64,000 bases of DNA from JAKVBH01 sp049800955 (GTDB lineage Bacteria; Pseudomonadota; Alphaproteobacteria; Rhodobacterales; Rhodobacteraceae): the NCBI RefSeq assembly GCF_049800955.1, contig NZ_JBNAGA010000004.1, positions 33,883 to 97,882 on the forward strand, in the 5' to 3' direction. This document shows, piece by piece, positions 23,278 through 29,257 of this stretch. A program made the position numbers and the translations under genes. The stretch's first letter is position 1, and each line of letters begins with the position of its first letter. The notes under the pieces are model-generated. The model was not told the DNA's origin, made no database searches, and saw only the letters and a program-made list of their open reading frames with translations.

Positions 23278-24260
23278 GCGAAGCGTCCCTCCCCTCCTCG
23301 TATCTCGAGCAATACCTAGAACCCTATCGCGATTTGATCCTGAAGGACGACATCATAGAGTTGGCGATCAACCCGGATGGTAATGTCTGGATCGAACGCC
23401 AAGGTGCCCACGCCATGGAGAGAATTGACCGCACTGTCGAGGCGGCGGCGGCGGCTAACTTGGCTGCTACTCTGGTGGGTGATGCACGCGCGCGAGTGTC
23501 GCAGAAATCGCCTTTGGTTTCAGGTAAGATCGACTACCTTGAGCGCCCGCTGCGTATCCAGGTTGTTGTGCCACCCGCGGTAGAACACGGCGCAGCGATC
23601 TCCATTCGGCTATTTGGCGTTGGTGGCCAGACAACCTTCGATCCTGAGTATCTGTTCGGGAAACCGGTCTCGCTCGATGATCGGCGGCAATCGAGACTAT
23701 CAGAAGTCGAGGAAATTGCAAAGAGCGACCTCTCCAGAGCCTTGTCGTCGCTCGTCCGCCATCGTTTGAATCTTTTGGTCAGCGGTGGGACGTCCACCGG
23801 CAAAACCACATTCGCAAGGCATTTGCTGAAATCGGTTCCGGACGACGAGAGGCTTATCACCATAGAAGACGCCTTCGAGCTTTTCCCTGGTCAGCCAAAC
23901 ACTGTTTGCCTGTTGTCTGAGCGTGTTCCGACATCTCAGCGGTCAACAAATGCTCTGCTACAGGCGAGTTTGCGCATGCGCCCGGATCGCATCGTTGTGG
24001 GCGAGTTGCGCGGTGCTGAAGCGCTGACATATCTGGAAGCCATAAACACGGGTCACGGCGGATCGGTGACGACAATCCACGCCGAAACCGCTGAGCTGGC
24101 GATAGACCGGTTGGCGATCATGGTCTTGCAGGCAGGGACACCTTTGACCTTCGCCGAGGTACAGAGCTACATCCGCCGATCTATCGATGTCATCGTTCAG
24201 CTGGGACGCGACAGCGGTAAACGCGGTGTCTCGGAGGTCTTGGTTGTTGGGACACGCTGA
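23274..24260 (+). CDS. virB11: VirB11 hexameric T4SS ATPase
   Basis: The 328 residues start at a TTG that overlaps the virB10 stop. The N-terminal domain (DDIIELAINPDGNVWIERQG) is followed by Walker A GGTSTGKTT (residues 171-179), an Asp box (ITIEDAFEL), Walker B region MRPDRIVVGELRGAEAL and the His box GHGGSVTTIHA. It switches the machine between pilus building and DNA transfer. It is the last gene of the virB block; an insertion element follows 60-70 bp later. Confidence 0.96.
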   Translation: MSEASLPSSYLEQYLEPYRDLILKDDIIELAINPDGNVWIERQGAHAMERIDRTVEAAAAANLAATLVGDARARVSQKSPLVSGKIDYLERPLRIQVVVPPAVEHGAAISIRLFGVGGQTTFDPEYLFGKPVSLDDRRQSRLSEVEEIAKSDLSRALSSLVRHRLNLLVSGGTSTGKTTFARHLLKSVPDDERLITIEDAFELFPGQPNTVCLLSERVPTSQRSTNALLQASLRMRPDRIVVGELRGAEALTYLEAINTGHGGSVTTIHAETAELAIDRLAIMVLQAGTPLTFAEVQSYIRRSIDVIVQLGRDSGKRGVSEVLVVGTR

Positions 24261-24325
24261 CGGCCCGAAGCTGCCGTTGGTCACACGGCATCGATGCTGC
24301 GATTGCAGCCCGCTTTGCTGATGGG

Positions 24326-24340
24326 GTGGATGGCTCCTGC
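24326..24340 (+). repeat. Left inverted repeat of the IS1111-type element
   Basis: GTGGATGGCTCCTGC, with an exact reverse complement at 25653-25667. Confidence 0.85.
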
Positions 24341-24405
24341 TTCAACCGGCGTCGCGATGCGCCATAGTGCAGGTGTCAAAATCTGCTTATGAGAGGAGCC
24401 ACCCC

Positions 24406-25428
24406 ATGCAAGTTACCACAATCGGCGTTGATCTGGCCAAGAACGTTTTCCAAGTCCATGGGATCACTGCAACCGAGGAAGTGGTGTTCAACAAGCCCGT
24501 GCGGCGGGCGCAGTTTCTACCTTTCTTTGCGAAGCTGGAGCCCTGCCTGATTGGCATGGAATCCTGCAGCAGCGCCCATCATTGGGCGCGCGAACTTACG
24601 GCCCTGGGCCACGAAGTCCGGTTGATCCCGCCGATGTACGTGAAGCCATACGTCAAACGGGGGAAGTCTGATGCCATTGATGCCGAGGCGATCTGCGAGG
24701 CAGTGACACGACCAACGATGCGCTTCGTGGCGATTAAGACCGTGGAGCAGCAATCATTGCTGTCGCTGCATCGGGCCCGTGACCTTCTTGTTCGCCAAAG
24801 GACGCAATTGATCAATGGATTGCGCGGTCTGGTCGCGGAGTTCGGCATCTACATCCCCAGAGGGCTGGCCCGCGTGATTGGGTTTGCCGAGGACATTTCC
24901 CTTGGTGAAGTGCTCGACTTACCGGACATCGCCAACGAAGTAATCCGTAACCTGTCCGCACAACTCATGGCTTTGCATCAGCGGGTCCGCTGGTACGAAC
25001 AGCGCCTCAAACAAGTAGCCAAAGAAGATGAACGGGTGCGCTTGTTGCGCACGATACCTGGTGTTGGGGCCGTAACGGCTTCAGCGATTGTCGCCAGCAT
25101 CGGCGATGGGCATCAGTTCCGAAACGGCAGGGAATTCGCGGCCTGGCTGGGCCTGACGCCGGCAAACAAATCGAGCGGCGGCAAAGAGAAGCTGGGTCGG
25201 ATCACCAAGATGGGCGATCAGTATCTACGATCGTTGCTTGTCGTCGGTATGACATCACTGGTCCGACAAACCCGATCCCATCCAGAGCGCGCCAGCAAAT
25301 GGCTGACGTCAATGTTGGAGCGCAAACCCGCCCGTGTCGCGACAGTGGCCATGGCCAACAAGACCGCCCGGATCGTCTGGGCGGTGCTCATCCGCAACGA
25401 ACCCTACAGCCCACGCGTTGTGGCCTAA
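24406..25428 (+). CDS. IS110-family transposase/recombinase
   Basis: The 340 residues start at the ATG at 24406 (MQVTTIGVDLAK). The N-terminal DEDD RuvC-like domain shows Asp in IGVDLAKNVFQVHG, Glu in LIGMESCSSAHHWAREL and Asp residues in KSDAIDAEAICEA. The C-terminal transposase_20 domain has LRTIPGVGAVTASAIVASIGD and the conserved Ser region LGLTPANKSSGGKEKLGRI. IS110 enzymes recombine DNA under guidance of an element-encoded bridge RNA. Full length and apparently intact. Confidence 0.96.
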   Translation: MQVTTIGVDLAKNVFQVHGITATEEVVFNKPVRRAQFLPFFAKLEPCLIGMESCSSAHHWARELTALGHEVRLIPPMYVKPYVKRGKSDAIDAEAICEAVTRPTMRFVAIKTVEQQSLLSLHRARDLLVRQRTQLINGLRGLVAEFGIYIPRGLARVIGFAEDISLGEVLDLPDIANEVIRNLSAQLMALHQRVRWYEQRLKQVAKEDERVRLLRTIPGVGAVTASAIVASIGDGHQFRNGREFAAWLGLTPANKSSGGKEKLGRITKMGDQYLRSLLVVGMTSLVRQTRSHPERASKWLTSMLERKPARVATVAMANKTARIVWAVLIRNEPYSPRVVA

Positions 25429-25439
25429 GACGAAAGGAA

Positions 25440-25650
25440 CAGAGAGTTAGCAAGACCTGCGAGATGATGGTGCATAAGTCAGCCGCCAAAACCAGGACAC
25501 CCCGCCGAATGTCCCGGGCGCCACAGCCCGCTTTGCTGTAAGGGACCTGGTTTGCGGAACCCATCAGGGCCAGCGGTCAAAACCGCGTAAACAGGCCGGA
25601 CACATGACTGCTTCTGACAAACGCACAAATCAGATCAAAAAGGACTTGCT
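25440..25650 (+). ncRNA. Candidate bridge RNA region of the IS1111-type element
   Basis: The non-coding 3' segment between the recombinase stop and the right inverted repeat, where IS1111-group bridge RNAs are expected. It contains hairpins such as GCGGT-CAAA-ACCGC (about 25572-25585) and CAGC...GCTG (25524-25538). CAGCCCGCTTTGCTG at 25524-25538 is identical, on the same strand, to DNA at the left junction (24306-24320), as expected of a guide loop. Ends and folding are estimates. Confidence 0.45.
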
Positions 25651-25652
25651 AT

Positions 25653-25667
25653 GCAGGAGCCATCCAC
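25653..25667 (-). repeat. Right inverted repeat of the IS1111-type element
   Basis: GCAGGAGCCATCCAC, exact reverse complement of 24326-24340. Confidence 0.85.
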
Positions 25668-25746
25668 ACAGGACATTCGCTGCATCTGCCTGGGCGCAGT
25701 ACAGGTAACGGGATGAACTCCCGTCAAATGAAACTTGGCAAATGAC

Positions 25747-26142
25747 CTAGGTATTCTGGCTCATAAGTGAGCTCAGCATAGGGCAGTCTCGCTGTCCTTT
25801 GGCGCAGTTCGCGACTAGCTCGGCCAAGGCGCTTTCCAGTCGCTTCAGTTCCGCAAGCTTGGCCTGAACGTCAGCAAGGTGCTTTCGTCCGAGGTTTTCC
25901 ACCGTCTCACATGCACCCGCAGGTTCATTCGCGAGGCTGCGGAGCGCTACAGCGTCGCGGATGGAAAACCCAAGGTCACGGCAGCGCTTTATGAAACGCA
26001 GCTCCGAAATCTCAGCGTCGGAGTATGACCGGCGACCAGAGGCTGTTCGACCTGCCTTTGAGATGATCCCCTCCCGTTCATAGTACCGGATCGTCTCTAT
26101 CGACACGCCGCTCAGTCGGGACGCTTCTCCAATCGCAACCAT
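25747..26142 (-). CDS. merR: MerR mercury-responsive regulator
   Basis: The 131 residues have an N-terminal HTH (IGEASRLSGVSIETIRYYEREGII), a dimerisation helix and the Hg-binding Cys pattern: GACETVENLG, then ANCAKGQRDCPMLSSL, matching the three essential Cys (C...C.......C) of MerR. It is divergent from merT and separated by a palindromic operator. It should repress the promoter without Hg(II) and activate it when Hg(II) binds. Confidence 0.9.
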   Translation of the reverse strand: MVAIGEASRLSGVSIETIRYYEREGIISKAGRTASGRRSYSDAEISELRFIKRCRDLGFSIRDAVALRSLANEPAGACETVENLGRKHLADVQAKLAELKRLESALAELVANCAKGQRDCPMLSSLMSQNT

Positions 26143-26157
26143 GTGATCAATCTCCGC

Positions 26158-26188
26158 TTGCTCCTGTAGTGACTACAGGATGCATAAG
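26158..26188 (+). promoter_or_regulatory. mer operator-promoter
   Basis: TCCTGTAGTGACTACAGGA (26162-26180) is a perfect 19-bp palindrome centred on one G. -35 TTGCTC (26158-26163) and -10 CATAAG (26183-26188) are 19 bp apart, the MerR-type spacing. The expected transcription start (about 26194-26196) coincides with the merT ATG at 26195. Confidence 0.75.
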
Positions 26189-26194
26189 TTTCGC

Positions 26195-26578
26195 ATGATG
26201 TCGAATACCGGAACCCTGCCAGATCAGGCGAACGGGCCGAACCGCCTTGTCATCGGCGGTGCAGGCTTGCTCGCGCTCCTCAGCGCATCCTGCTGCGTCC
26301 TGCCAATCGGGCTTTCCATCATCGGTCTGGGCGGCACTTGGCTGACGATGCTCGGACCGTTCGTGGCATACCGCGTCGAAATACTGGTCGTGGTGGGGCT
26401 GATCTTGGCCTGGGGATGGCTGAGGCTTTGGCGTCGATGGAGTTGTGTCAGCCACAAGCGATCAACGCTGTTCATTCTCGGATTTGCAACACTCGGCTTC
26501 CTGCTCGCCGCAAGCTCTCCGCTCTGGGAAGAAGATGCGGCCCCCACGATGTGGACGTTGTGGAGGCAAACACGGTGA
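26195..26578 (+). CDS. merT: MerT mercuric ion transporter
   Basis: The 127 residues have three TM segments. The Cys pair in the first TM (LLSASCCVLPIGLSIIGLGG) takes Hg(II) across the inner membrane. The ATG at 26195 is used because an upstream in-frame ATG at 26180 lies inside the operator, before any possible transcript start. The cytosolic Cys pair found in many MerT proteins is reduced to a single Cys (RRWSCVSHKR). The stop overlaps the merF GTG. Confidence 0.85.
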   Translation: MMSNTGTLPDQANGPNRLVIGGAGLLALLSASCCVLPIGLSIIGLGGTWLTMLGPFVAYRVEILVVVGLILAWGWLRLWRRWSCVSHKRSTLFILGFATLGFLLAASSPLWEEDAAPTMWTLWRQTR

Positions 26579-26784
26579 AAGACTGGCTGTTACCCCTGGG
26601 GTTAAGCGGCGCAGGACTGGCGGCGATTTGCTGCCTGACGCCCTTCCTTCCCTGGTTGTTTTCGCTCCTCGGGATCAGCGGCGCGCTCGGGTATGTGTAT
26701 CGAGACGACGTGCTGCTTCCGATCCTGGCAGGGTTTCTCATTCTTACGGGGTACGCGCTATGGCGACGCAGACGAACGCAGTAG
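26575..26784 (+). CDS. merF: MerF-like mercury transporter
   Basis: The 69 residues start at a GTG overlapping the merT stop (GTGA). It has two TM helices; the first carries the Cys pair GLAAICCLTPFLPWL, the signature of MerF. A second vicinal Cys pair known in MerF from IncJ plasmids is missing. It transports Hg(II) inward. It overlaps the next gene by 25 bp. Confidence 0.82.
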   Translation: MKDWLLPLGLSGAGLAAICCLTPFLPWLFSLLGISGALGYVYRDDVLLPILAGFLILTGYALWRRRRTQ

Positions 26785-26987
26785 TACTTCAATCCACGAT
26801 CACCTGCCCGGAATGCGGACATTCCGTCGAAGAGACGATGCCAACCGACGCCTGCCAGTGGTTCTATGAATGCACGTCCTGCAGAGCTGTTCTGAAGCCA
26901 AAGCAGGGCGACTGTTGCGTCTATTGCTCGTACGGAACCGTCGCATGTCCACCGATACAGGAAGGCAGTGCCTGCTGCGGGTCTTGA
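26760..26987 (+). CDS. GDCCVxC-domain protein of the mer operon
   Basis: The 75 residues show a zinc-finger-like CPECGH near the N-terminus, YECTSCRAVLKPKQ, then the family signature GDCCVYCSYGTVACPPIQ and a C-terminal ACCG. These small Cys-rich proteins occur in many mer operons; some versions contain selenocysteine in place of a Cys, but here all are Cys. The function is unproven, perhaps Hg or thiol handling. It is the last gene of this operon and no merA follows. Confidence 0.88.
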   Translation: MATQTNAVVLQSTITCPECGHSVEETMPTDACQWFYECTSCRAVLKPKQGDCCVYCSYGTVACPPIQEGSACCGS

Positions 26988-26991
26988 GCGG

Positions 26992-27366
26992 CTAACTCTC
27001 TTGGAAGAAGACGAGTTTGTTGCCGAACGGATCAACGACTGTACATTCCTTAGAGCCCCATGGCATCCGACTGCCGGACTTCGGTGCGATGAACTCTGTC
27101 TCTCGCGCACCAAGCTCGCGACAGAACTCCTCTAGATCGTCGATCTGAATCCGGACCTTCGCAACAGGACTGCAATCACCATGGTGCTCCGAAAGATGCA
27201 ATTTGCAGCCGGACCGCGACACCCCCAGGTACAGCGGATAATTCTCTGCGTATCGATGCTCGAAATCCAACTCGAAGCCAAGGAAGTTGACATAGAATGC
27301 CTTGGTCTTGGTTTCATCGAAAACTCGAAGCACGGGAACGGGCGGGGTTAGTTTCACCATGCTCAT
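26992..27366 (-). CDS. VOC-superfamily (glyoxalase/bleomycin-resistance-like) protein
   Basis: The 124 residues form two beta-alpha-beta-beta-beta units: VPVLRVFDETKTKAFYVNFLGFELDFEHRY, then LHLSEHHGDCSP, VRIQIDDLEEFCRELGA, and TVVDPFGNKLVFFQ. The last stretch is typical of VOC proteins. Members include dioxygenases, glyoxalases and drug-sequestering resistance proteins of about this size. It is convergent with the mer operon, ending 4 bp from it. No substrate can be assigned. Confidence 0.85.
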   Translation of the reverse strand: MSMVKLTPPVPVLRVFDETKTKAFYVNFLGFELDFEHRYAENYPLYLGVSRSGCKLHLSEHHGDCSPVAKVRIQIDDLEEFCRELGARETEFIAPKSGSRMPWGSKECTVVDPFGNKLVFFQES

Positions 27367-27722
27367 TATCTAGCAAAACCCCACAACTAAACCAAACAAG
27401 CTAGAAACTCATGATACTGGTCGAGGTCGGTTCTGCTAATTCGATCCTCCGCCGCACAACCGACGGCCCTGACCGGACATATAGGAGTCGGCTTGGTTGC
27501 TAGATCGATGGTCGCCTTCCGGACATTCGCTGCAGACGCGAAGTCACTGCAAAGACGCCGTACCTGATTGCCGACTTTGCCGCCGTACATAAGGTATTCA
27601 CCCGGTGACTAAGCGGTCCCGAGCAATTTTCGACATTACCCGCTCTGAAGAACTAAGTTGTTAGAGTGAACATCTCTTGCTGGCACGTTGTGTACGGTTG
27701 AAATTGGTGGTCTTGTGAATAG
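27367..27722. other. Intergenic region without a convincing gene
   Basis: 356 bp. Short frames exist but have poor composition. It contains GGACATTCGCTGCA (27517-27530), also present just outside the right end of the IS element (25671-25684), which may mark a dispersed intergenic repeat. The promoter of the membrane-protein gene at 27723 should lie at the right edge. Confidence 0.5.
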
Positions 27723-28460
27723 ATGGAAGCACTCGAAAACCTTCTCCAACTTCCCTATCAAACTCTCGCGATCTTGGTCGCGGGATACCTGTCGTATCGT
27801 CTGGCCTACACAGGCCGCGACACAACACACCGCACGCTAGACACTTTGGCGATAGCGCTTGTGTTCGCATTCGTTGCGCAGGCTGCGACAGCGGGCCTCT
27901 TGATCCTCTATGACTGGAAGTATCCTGTCCCGACGGATGGAGAATTGCCGCTGTGGGTGGGTTACGGGGCAAGCGTCGGCGGGATCATCGTCGCCCTTAT
28001 TGCTGCTGCGGTTTGGCGACGTGTCAGCGTAAATAGCCTTCCAGCATTCTTGCGAAAGGCAGGAATTTCTTCATCGGATAGAAATGTCGCGGCATGGGAA
28101 ACCGTTATCAACCGCGAAGACTCCGGCCCGACCCAGATTACCGTTCTCAAAAAGGATGGGATTACAGTTCAATGCGAGCGGCTTGACGACTTCAAAGATG
28201 CGCCTTTCGGTCCGGTGATATTAGGGCAAGACGGCTCAATCGCAATGTATGTGACGGATTACCGGGACAAAACCGGACAATGGGAAACGGTCAGCCCGGA
28301 GCATGGCGACTGGGGACCGGAAATTACGGTCATTCCTGCCACGGAAATTTCGGAAGTGCGTATTCGTCACAACCCATCACTTCTTAGGCGGTGGAGGCGC
28401 GGACGGAGCGCTGGGGGTGGGTCTGGCGTTATCGGGGATGTAGACGGGTCCACCCCCTGA
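27723..28460 (+). CDS. Three-TM membrane protein of unknown function
   Basis: The 245 residues start MEALENLLQLPYQTLAILVAGYLSY. Three hydrophobic segments (about 13-30, 40-64 and 77-98) are followed by a soluble domain (about 110-225) rich in beta-forming stretches (PTQITVLKKDGITVQC, SIAMYVTDYRDKTG, PEITVIPATEISEVRI). The C-terminal 25 residues are Arg/Gly-rich (LLRRWRRGRSAGGGSG). I do not recognise the family. Its last 84 bp overlap the opposite-strand last gene of the proline-rich array. It may partner that array, which is inference from position only. Confidence 0.75.
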   Translation: MEALENLLQLPYQTLAILVAGYLSYRLAYTGRDTTHRTLDTLAIALVFAFVAQAATAGLLILYDWKYPVPTDGELPLWVGYGASVGGIIVALIAAAVWRRVSVNSLPAFLRKAGISSSDRNVAAWETVINREDSGPTQITVLKKDGITVQCERLDDFKDAPFGPVILGQDGSIAMYVTDYRDKTGQWETVSPEHGDWGPEITVIPATEISEVRIRHNPSLLRRWRRGRSAGGGSGVIGDVDGSTP

Positions 28461-28481
28461 CTGCATTTCAATAACTTGCAT
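28377..28481 (-). CDS. Proline-rich microprotein E (last of five tandem genes)
   Basis: The 34 residues begin MQVIEMQSGGGPVYIPDN and end with a Pro-rich tail, SAPSAPPPPKK. The ATG lies 4 nt after the stop of gene D, whose last codons provide AAGAGG as ribosome site. Unlike A-D it ends KK-TGA instead of KR-TAG, as fits the last gene, which need not supply a ribosome site. It overlaps the end of the membrane protein gene on the other strand. Confidence 0.6.
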   Translation of the reverse strand: MQVIEMQSGGGPVYIPDNARPTPSAPSAPPPPKK

Positions 28482-28485
28482 AATG

Positions 28486-28614
28486 CTACCTCTTGGGTGG
28501 TGGCGGCGAAGACGGTACCGCTGGTGCGGGACGTGTATTTGTCTCGGGGGTTGGTCGCGATGGCGGCAAAGAAGGACGCGGCGGTTTTGGTGGGGCTGAT
28601 GGCCTTTTAGTCAT
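28486..28614 (-). CDS. Proline-rich microprotein D
   Basis: The 42 residues start MTKRPSAPPKPPRPSLPP and end SSPPPPKR-TAG. About 40% Pro, with Lys/Arg, no Cys and no hydrophobic segment. ATG 4 nt after the stop of gene C. Likely disordered; a poly-proline helix is probable. No family recognised. Confidence 0.65.
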   Translation of the reverse strand: MTKRPSAPPKPPRPSLPPSRPTPETNTRPAPAVPSSPPPPKR

Positions 28615-28618
28615 TGAC

Positions 28619-28756
28619 CTACCTCTTCGGCTTAGGGGGCGGCGATGATGCGGGTTTGCTGGCGACCGGTTGCTGCGATCTTTCGATCAACACTCGTGAG
28701 CTAGACTGGCGCGGTGCAGGTCTAGGCGATGGCTTGGACGATGGTGACTTGGCCAT
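28619..28756 (-). CDS. Proline-rich microprotein C
   Basis: The 45 residues start MAKSPSSKPSPRPAPRQ and contain VLIERSQQPVASKP before the tail SSPPPKPKR-TAG. Its opening MAK and the SQQP segment match gene B, and the tail matches A and B, indicating tandem duplication followed by divergence. ATG 5 nt after the stop of gene B. Confidence 0.7.
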   Translation of the reverse strand: MAKSPSSKPSPRPAPRQSSSRVLIERSQQPVASKPASSPPPKPKR

Positions 28757-28761
28757 GCTTT

Positions 28762-28896
28762 CTACCTCTTTGGTTTGGGTGGTGGAGGCGTGCCCGGTGC
28801 CGCGGCACGGGGCTGCTGTGATCCTTGCACCCGGACTTCACCCCGCTGACGCGGGACTGGCTTGGGCTTTGGCGGCGGTGTTGGCTTCTTTGCCAT
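28762..28896 (-). CDS. Proline-rich microprotein B
   Basis: The 44 residues start MAKKPTPPPKPKPVPRQ, contain VQGSQQPRAAAPG and end TPPPPKPKR-TAG. ATG 2 nt after the stop of gene A. The tail contains a PxxPxR pattern like class II SH3 ligands in eukaryotes; whether this has meaning here is unknown. Confidence 0.7.
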   Translation of the reverse strand: MAKKPTPPPKPKPVPRQRGEVRVQGSQQPRAAAPGTPPPPKPKR

Positions 28897-28898
28897 GT

Positions 28899-29045
28899 CT
28901 ACCGCTTCGGCTTTGGAGGTGGTGACGCGGAAGGTGCACTTGCCATCGGTTGTTGTGAATTGATCGAGACGCAAAAACCATTCTCAGGCCTAGCAGTCAG
29001 AATTGTGACGTTCTCAGACTTACTTTCGTTTTTGCTTTCGCTCAT
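28899..29045 (-). CDS. Proline-rich microprotein A (first of five tandem genes)
   Basis: The 48 residues start MSESKNESKSENVTILTARP, with a polar, less Pro-rich N-terminus containing FCVSINSQQPM, then the common tail SPPPKPKR-TAG. GGAAAGG lies about 9 nt before the ATG and an extended -10 promoter lies just upstream. The SQQP segment is shared with B and C. No signal peptide or TM. Confidence 0.7.
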   Translation of the reverse strand: MSESKNESKSENVTILTARPENGFCVSINSQQPMASAPSASPPPKPKR

Positions 29046-29067
29046 GCCAGAACCTTTCCGAGTCCAC

Positions 29068-29076
29068 AGTATACCA
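29068..29076 (-). promoter_or_regulatory. Extended -10 promoter of the proline-rich array
   Basis: On the minus strand TGGTATACT: a TGn extended element plus a good -10 hexamer (TATACT). No clear -35. The predicted start is about 29061, giving a leader of roughly 17 nt to the ATG at 29045. The array therefore has its own promoter, independent of the large gene upstream. Confidence 0.55.
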
Positions 29077-29257
29077 GAACATAATGAAAACATGGCGACG
29101 TTTCTAGCATGATCTGACATGGGGGCACATGCAGACCACAAGATGTTGAGTGCCGCCATTTTGGAGGATCCCACGCGAATGGAAGACTGAGACCAAAGCT
29201 CGTGTATGGATACGAAAGGGATAGCGCTTGCAGCGGCGCGATAGATGGTCTGCTAGC

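Larger units (their letters stand above)
24319..25670 (+). mobile_element. IS110-family (IS1111-type) insertion sequence
   Basis: A single IS110-like recombinase gene flanked by 15-bp inverted repeats GTGGATGGCTCCTGC (24326-24340) and its complement (25653-25667). Subterminal inverted repeats mark the IS1111 subgroup; the ends given are therefore estimates a few bp outside the repeats. No target duplication is expected or seen. The 225-bp non-coding part lies downstream of the gene, as is usual for IS1111 elements. It lies between virB11 and the mer genes and does not interrupt a recognisable gene. Confidence 0.85.

Noticed and set aside
24306..25538. The 15-bp direct repeat as a target-site duplication or att site
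   Set aside because: One copy lies inside the element, about 130 bp before its right end, not at the two outer borders, and IS110-type elements do not make target duplications.
27387..27590. Short minus-strand frame in the gap before the membrane protein
   Set aside because: No ribosome site, no convincing composition, and it includes a sequence repeated elsewhere between genes.
28377..28901. Possible CRISPR or simple DNA repeat array at the proline-rich genes
   Set aside because: The units are not identical at DNA level, have no spacers of fixed length, and repetition is at protein level with start and stop codons kept.
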